From the NCBI RefSeq assembly GCF_051131155.1, contig NZ_CP159508.1:1302001-1366000 (forward strand): a stretch of DNA of 64,000 nucleotides. The letters are read 5' to 3'. The stretch's first letter is position 1. The number at the start of each line of letters is the position of its first letter. Both the position numbers and the translations under genes were made by a program. Under the pieces are notes generated by a model that made no database searches, was not told the origin of the DNA, and was given only the letters and a program-made list of their open reading frames with translations. Origin of the DNA: Pseudanabaena minima. Its GTDB lineage: Bacteria > Cyanobacteriota > Cyanobacteriia > Pseudanabaenales > Pseudanabaenaceae. This document shows positions 60,828 through 64,000 of this stretch, piece by piece.

Positions 60828-61772
60828 ATGTTGAATCATATTGCTAAAAAACGCAATTTGATAGAACGATATTCCCAAGGAGAAAGAAACTTTGAGGGAT
60901 GGGATTTGAAAGGATTAGATTTAAGTAAAGTTGATCTCAGTAATGCGATTTTACGTAACGCAAATCTAGTTTTTGCAAATCTATGGGAGTCCACTCTCTG
61001 TAATACCGATCTATCTGGTGCAAATTTGTCTGATGCCGATTTATGCGGTGCATCTTTACTAGACTCTAATCTCAGTAATGCCAATATCACTCGTGCTAAC
61101 TTTAGTTATGCAGGATTGAGCGGCGCGCAATTTACTAATGTGATCTTTAGTAGCGTAAACTTTCGGCTAGCAATTCTGAATTGTACCAATTTGCACGGGA
61201 TGAATTTTAAAGGGGCAAATTTACAAAAGGCTTACCTTCTTGAAGCTAATCTTTCTAATACAGATTTGAGTCATGTAAATCTGCATCATGCTTTTTTGTT
61301 TCGGGCAAATCTGAGTCGATCTAACTTGCAAAATGCCGATCTCAGTGAAGCTGATCTTAGTGAGTCTAGCTTACATGGGGCAAATTTAAAGGGGGCAAAT
61401 TTAAGTGAAGTAGATCTACGAGAGGCTGATCTTGATCGGGTGGATTTTAGTGAGATTAATCTGCGTTTAGCAAATTTAAGTGGTCTAAATTTGAGTAATA
61501 TCAATTTTATTGGTAGTAATTTAAGTAAAGCAATTCTGCGCGGTACGATTTTGCATGGTGCTTGCTTTAACGGAGCGAATCTGTGGAATGCTGATTTAAC
61601 TAATGCAGACTTGACTGGGGCTGATTTGACTGGGGCTGATTTACGCGGTGTCAACTTTAATGGCGCTAATCTAAAACATGCTGAGTTAGATGTGGGATGG
61701 ATGAATGAGGCTAGGATATGTCAGACAATATTGCCTGATGGCAATATCTCCTATCGAAGTTGTCGATCCTAA
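60828..61772 (+). CDS. Long pentapeptide-repeat protein, 314 aa
   Basis: ATG at 60828. After MLNHIAKKRNLIERYSQGERNFEGWDLKGL about 52 tandem A(D/N)LSx repeats run from residue 28 to 295 (for example ANLSDADLCGASLLDSNLSN), predicting a beta-helix some 12-13 coils long, then a short non-repeat tail with two Cys. Unknown role; DNA-mimicking gyrase protection (Qnr/MfpA) is one precedent for the fold only. The opposite strand is long and open because of the repeat codon bias and is not a gene. Confidence 0.9.
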   Translation: MLNHIAKKRNLIERYSQGERNFEGWDLKGLDLSKVDLSNAILRNANLVFANLWESTLCNTDLSGANLSDADLCGASLLDSNLSNANITRANFSYAGLSGAQFTNVIFSSVNFRLAILNCTNLHGMNFKGANLQKAYLLEANLSNTDLSHVNLHHAFLFRANLSRSNLQNADLSEADLSESSLHGANLKGANLSEVDLREADLDRVDFSEINLRLANLSGLNLSNINFIGSNLSKAILRGTILHGACFNGANLWNADLTNADLTGADLTGADLRGVNFNGANLKHAELDVGWMNEARICQTILPDGNISYRSCRS

Positions 61773-61786
61773 TTTATTTGCGAGAT

Positions 61787-61839
61787 TAAATTGTTTGTGA
61801 GAATGTGCCACAAAGTCGCACATTCTCACAAACAATTTA
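61787..61839. repeat. Family B palindrome
   Basis: Arms 61787-61808 and 61818-61839 (TAAATTGTTTGTGAGAATGT...), centre CACAAAGTC. The right flank TTTAGGATTGTGATAGC is the family B terminal sequence. Confidence 0.85.
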
Positions 61840-61897
61840 GGATTGTGATAGCAATGGTGATTAAAGTATTGTCTGGATAATTTTTATATTGGTAATA

Positions 61898-62581
61898 ATG
61901 CAAGATCTATTTGTTTTTAAGAATGAAAAATTATTGCGAATGGCTCTGACCCATCGTTCCTATGTGCATGAAAATCCCAGCGCAGGAGAAGATAATGAGC
62001 GCTTAGAATTCTTGGGTGATGCCATTTTAAATTTTTTAAGCGGTTCCTATCTTTACCGTCAACATGCTGACCTCGGTGAAGATGAACTTACTCGTCGTCG
62101 TGCGGCTCTAGTAGATGAGAAGCAGTTAGCAAATTTTGCGATCGCCTTGGAGTTAGATACGCAAATCCTATTGGGCAAGGGGGCGTTACGTGATGGCGGT
62201 AATAAAAGTGACAATCTCTTAAGCTGTGTATTTGAAGCAATGATTGGTGCTTTGTATCTGGATCGTAATTGTGATGTGGAGGCTGTGCGTCCTGCGGTGG
62301 AGGCTTTGTTTAATTCAGTACCACCAGAGTTAGTGAATACTCGCGCCGATCTTGATGCTAAAAATCGCTTACAGGAATGGGTGCAGTCTTATATCGGTCA
62401 TATTTTGCCCAGATATGTCACCGAAAAAGTGGGGGGAACTGATCACACGCCCGAATTTGCGTCTAAAGTATATGTTGGCGATCGCCTATATGGTCAGAGT
62501 ATGCGAAATTTTTCTAGTAAAAAGGAAGCAGAACGAGCAGCCGCATTAGACGCATTAGAACAAATAGAAAGAATGTTATAG
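61898..62581 (+). CDS. rnc: Ribonuclease III
   Basis: About 227 residues from ATG 61898 (MQDLFVFKNEKLLRMALTHR); the earlier TTG at 61889 is less likely. Nuclease signature NERLEFLGDAILNFLSGSYL (catalytic E/D, about 36-45) and the second acidic site VFEAMIGALYLD (about 110). C-terminal dsRNA-binding domain: AKNRLQEWVQ...PEFASKVYVGDRLYGQS...SSKKEAERAAALDAL. Processes rRNA and structured mRNA, and long hairpins such as those in this window are possible substrates. rimM follows 40 bp later. Confidence 0.96.
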   Translation: MQDLFVFKNEKLLRMALTHRSYVHENPSAGEDNERLEFLGDAILNFLSGSYLYRQHADLGEDELTRRRAALVDEKQLANFAIALELDTQILLGKGALRDGGNKSDNLLSCVFEAMIGALYLDRNCDVEAVRPAVEALFNSVPPELVNTRADLDAKNRLQEWVQSYIGHILPRYVTEKVGGTDHTPEFASKVYVGDRLYGQSMRNFSSKKEAERAAALDALEQIERML

Positions 62582-62621
62582 GTTTGCAACTTCCTAATTT
62601 ACGAGAATTTGCAAACCAAGG

Positions 62622-63185
62622 ATGAAATATATGACTGAAGATTGGTTAATGATTGGCAAAATTGTCTCACCACAAGGGCTAAAAGGCGAGGTGAGAATAT
62701 TGTCCTATTCAGATTTCCCAGAACGTTTTGAAAATGCTGGCAAGCGCTGGATTGCAGCTTCGGAGAAAGATGAACCGCAAGAAATCATGATGCTTTCGGG
62801 TCGAGAAGTTGCTGGCAAAAAGAATCTATTTGTGGTGCGTCTGGAAGGAATTAATGATTGCGATCGCGCAGAATCTTTGCGTAACTATCTCATGTTTATC
62901 CCCACTAGCGATCGCCCTTATTTAGAGCATAATGAGTATATGATTGCAGACTTAGTAGGTTGTAATGTTTACCATCAAACCACAGGTAAATTACTGGGTG
63001 AAGTGATTAGCATCATTGCCGCAGGAAATGATTTGCTGGAGGTTCGCAATCTTGAAAACAATGAAATCGAATTGATTCCCTTTGTCGAAGCGATCGCTCC
63101 ATTTGTCGATATCAAACAAAAAAGAATTGAAGTTACACCTCCAAAAGGACTGATCGATAAATGGCTGGAGATTGAGCCTAATTAG
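62622..63185 (+). CDS. rimM: Ribosome maturation factor RimM
   Basis: 187 residues. N-terminal WLMIGKIVSPQGLKGEVRIL (about 5-24) is the RimM signature; the PRC-barrel part is YMIADLVGCNVYHQ...GEVISIIAAGNDLLEV...LIPFVEAIAPFVDIKQKRIEV. ATG 62622, with an alternative at 62631. Binds ribosomal protein S19 in 30S assembly. Downstream of rnc on the same strand, probably one operon. Confidence 0.96.
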   Translation: MKYMTEDWLMIGKIVSPQGLKGEVRILSYSDFPERFENAGKRWIAASEKDEPQEIMMLSGREVAGKKNLFVVRLEGINDCDRAESLRNYLMFIPTSDRPYLEHNEYMIADLVGCNVYHQTTGKLLGEVISIIAAGNDLLEVRNLENNEIELIPFVEAIAPFVDIKQKRIEVTPPKGLIDKWLEIEPN

Positions 63186-63237
63186 TAGGGCTACTACTTT
63201 TTTCATTTTCTGTCTACTAAAACTGATCAAAGTCTTT

Positions 63238-63972
63238 ATGAAGCGATCACAATTTAACACACCAAAATTTTGGCTGAAAGTTATATTTCTTATAGCTTCG
63301 TCACTTTTATTGCTAGTGTTTTTTCAGCATCTGAGTACCCACGTTAGGATTAGTACTTTGGTTCAAAGCACTTTACTTTGGGTAAAGATGCTGGGAACTA
63401 TTGGCGCGATCGCTTTTATCGTTATTTACAACATTGCAACAGTTTTATTCATTCCAGCTTCATTACTGACTTTGGGTGGTGGCGCAATATATGGTTTGGT
63501 ATGGGGTTCAATCTATGTATTCGTTGCTGCAACTTTAGGCGCTACTTTTGCTTTTTTGATTGGTAGATATTTTGCACAAAAATGGGTAAATGAGAAGATT
63601 AGCAAAAATGTGACTTTTCGAGCGATCGATGAAGCTGTAGCGATCGATGGATTCAAAATTGTTCTGTTGACAAGGCTGTCACCAATTTTCCCATTCAATA
63701 TGTTGAACTATGTGTTTGGGGTTACCCGTGTAACTTTGAAGGATTATGTCCTCGGCTCAATTGGGATGATTCCAGCCACAATTATGTATGTTTATCTTGG
63801 TTCTCTGCTTGGAGATATTGCTTTGCTGGAAATGCAACCTTCCAACATAATTAGTAATCCCCAAACTCAAATTGCTCAATGGGGGATTAAAGTTTTAGGT
63901 TTGGTGGCAACTCTTGCCGTAACTATTCAAGTTAGCCGCCTTGCTAATAAAATTCTCGTTAGGAAACTATAG
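63238..63972 (+). CDS. TVP38/TMEM64-family membrane protein
   Basis: About 244 residues from ATG 63238 (MKRSQFNTPKFWLKVIFLIA), rather than the upstream frame start inside rimM. About six hydrophobic segments. The VTT domain core is visible: IPASLLTLGGGAIYGLVWGSIYVFVAATLGATFAFLIGRYFA (from about residue 75), then LTRLSPIFPFNMLNYVFGVTRVTLKDYVLGSIGMIPATIMYVYLG. Family members are DedA-like and proposed lipid transporters or scramblases. Function here unknown. Confidence 0.9.
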   Translation: MKRSQFNTPKFWLKVIFLIASSLLLLVFFQHLSTHVRISTLVQSTLLWVKMLGTIGAIAFIVIYNIATVLFIPASLLTLGGGAIYGLVWGSIYVFVAATLGATFAFLIGRYFAQKWVNEKISKNVTFRAIDEAVAIDGFKIVLLTRLSPIFPFNMLNYVFGVTRVTLKDYVLGSIGMIPATIMYVYLGSLLGDIALLEMQPSNIISNPQTQIAQWGIKVLGLVATLAVTIQVSRLANKILVRKL

Positions 63973-63981
63973 CAATAAAAA

Positions 63982-64000
63982 AGGCGAGCTTAGCTCGCCT
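63982..64000. terminator. Hairpin at the window end
   Basis: AGGCGAGCT-T-AGCTCGCCT, preceded by an A6 run, 10 bp after the TVP38 stop; the T-run that would complete it is beyond the window. Confidence 0.6.

Noticed and set aside
61286..61654. 122-aa minus-strand ORF inside the pentapeptide gene
   Set aside because: Produced by the repeat codon bias of the sense gene.

Overview
The window is cyanobacterial chromosome. It is AT-rich, full of the octamer GCGATCGC (HIP1), and carries cyanobacterial markers: sqdB, xisH/xisI, phycobiliprotein-like and V4R genes, Uma2 nucleases, pentapeptide-repeat proteins and a CHAT-TPR protein. A filamentous or Pseudanabaena-like lineage fits my impression, but the genus is a guess. 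No tRNA, rRNA or CRISPR array was seen.

Layout. 1-9.7 kb: housekeeping and small regulatory genes (a partial unknown gene, sqdB, a lone receiver protein, a rhomboid, an RRM protein, a DUF218 protein, lipA, purK, a monooxygenase-like membrane protein). 9.7-16.2 kb: an NCS2 nucleobase permease, a run of small exported or membrane proteins, a long AT-rich gap with a decayed gene, and a HEAT-repeat protein. 16.5-25.3 kb: an UPF0718-type permease, a DUF3102-like protein, Uma2-recQ, then mtfA-xisH-xisI and a HEPN-motif gene broken at its 5' end by an IS5-type element. 25.5-30.2 kb: an RND efflux pair. 30.3-35.2 kb: a minus-strand cluster of two V4R proteins, a phycobiliprotein-like protein that keeps the bilin cysteine, two 2Fe-2S proteins sharing a C-terminal extension, a receiver-like protein and a basic small protein. 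From memory this resembles the Synechocystis slr0144-slr0152 photosystem II assembly (PAP) gene set. 35.3-42 kb: smc, a small membrane protein, a pentapeptide protein and pmbA. 42.2-46.9 kb: a five-PAS hybrid histidine kinase split by an IS66 element with an exact 8-bp target duplication; removing it restores the frame. 47-58.5 kb: a CHAT-TPR protein divergent from an M48 protease, then an accessory region with an IS110 element, Uma2, an OLD-type nuclease between two arrays of 63-bp repeats, an IS630 element and a MerR regulator. 58.9-64 kb: an ABC-F ATPase, a pentapeptide protein, rnc, rimM and a TVP38-type membrane protein.

The most striking feature is the intergenic DNA. About thirty long, often perfect palindromes sit between genes. 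Many share outer arms and a GC-rich core (GGCGGCGC-GAA-GCGCCGCC), while the stretch between them differs from copy to copy but is matched on both arms. Several arms include the stop codon of the neighbouring gene. At least three palindrome families can be told apart, some with longer outer inverted repeats that look like small non-autonomous elements. These hairpins probably also act as transcript ends.

Three genes are visibly damaged by insertion: the kinase (IS66), the HEPN gene (IS5-type), and an unknown gene reduced to a C-terminal stub beside IS110. Three of the four transposases carry frame breaks (IS66 in an A5 run, IS630 in an A8 run, IS110 with a 2-nt insertion).
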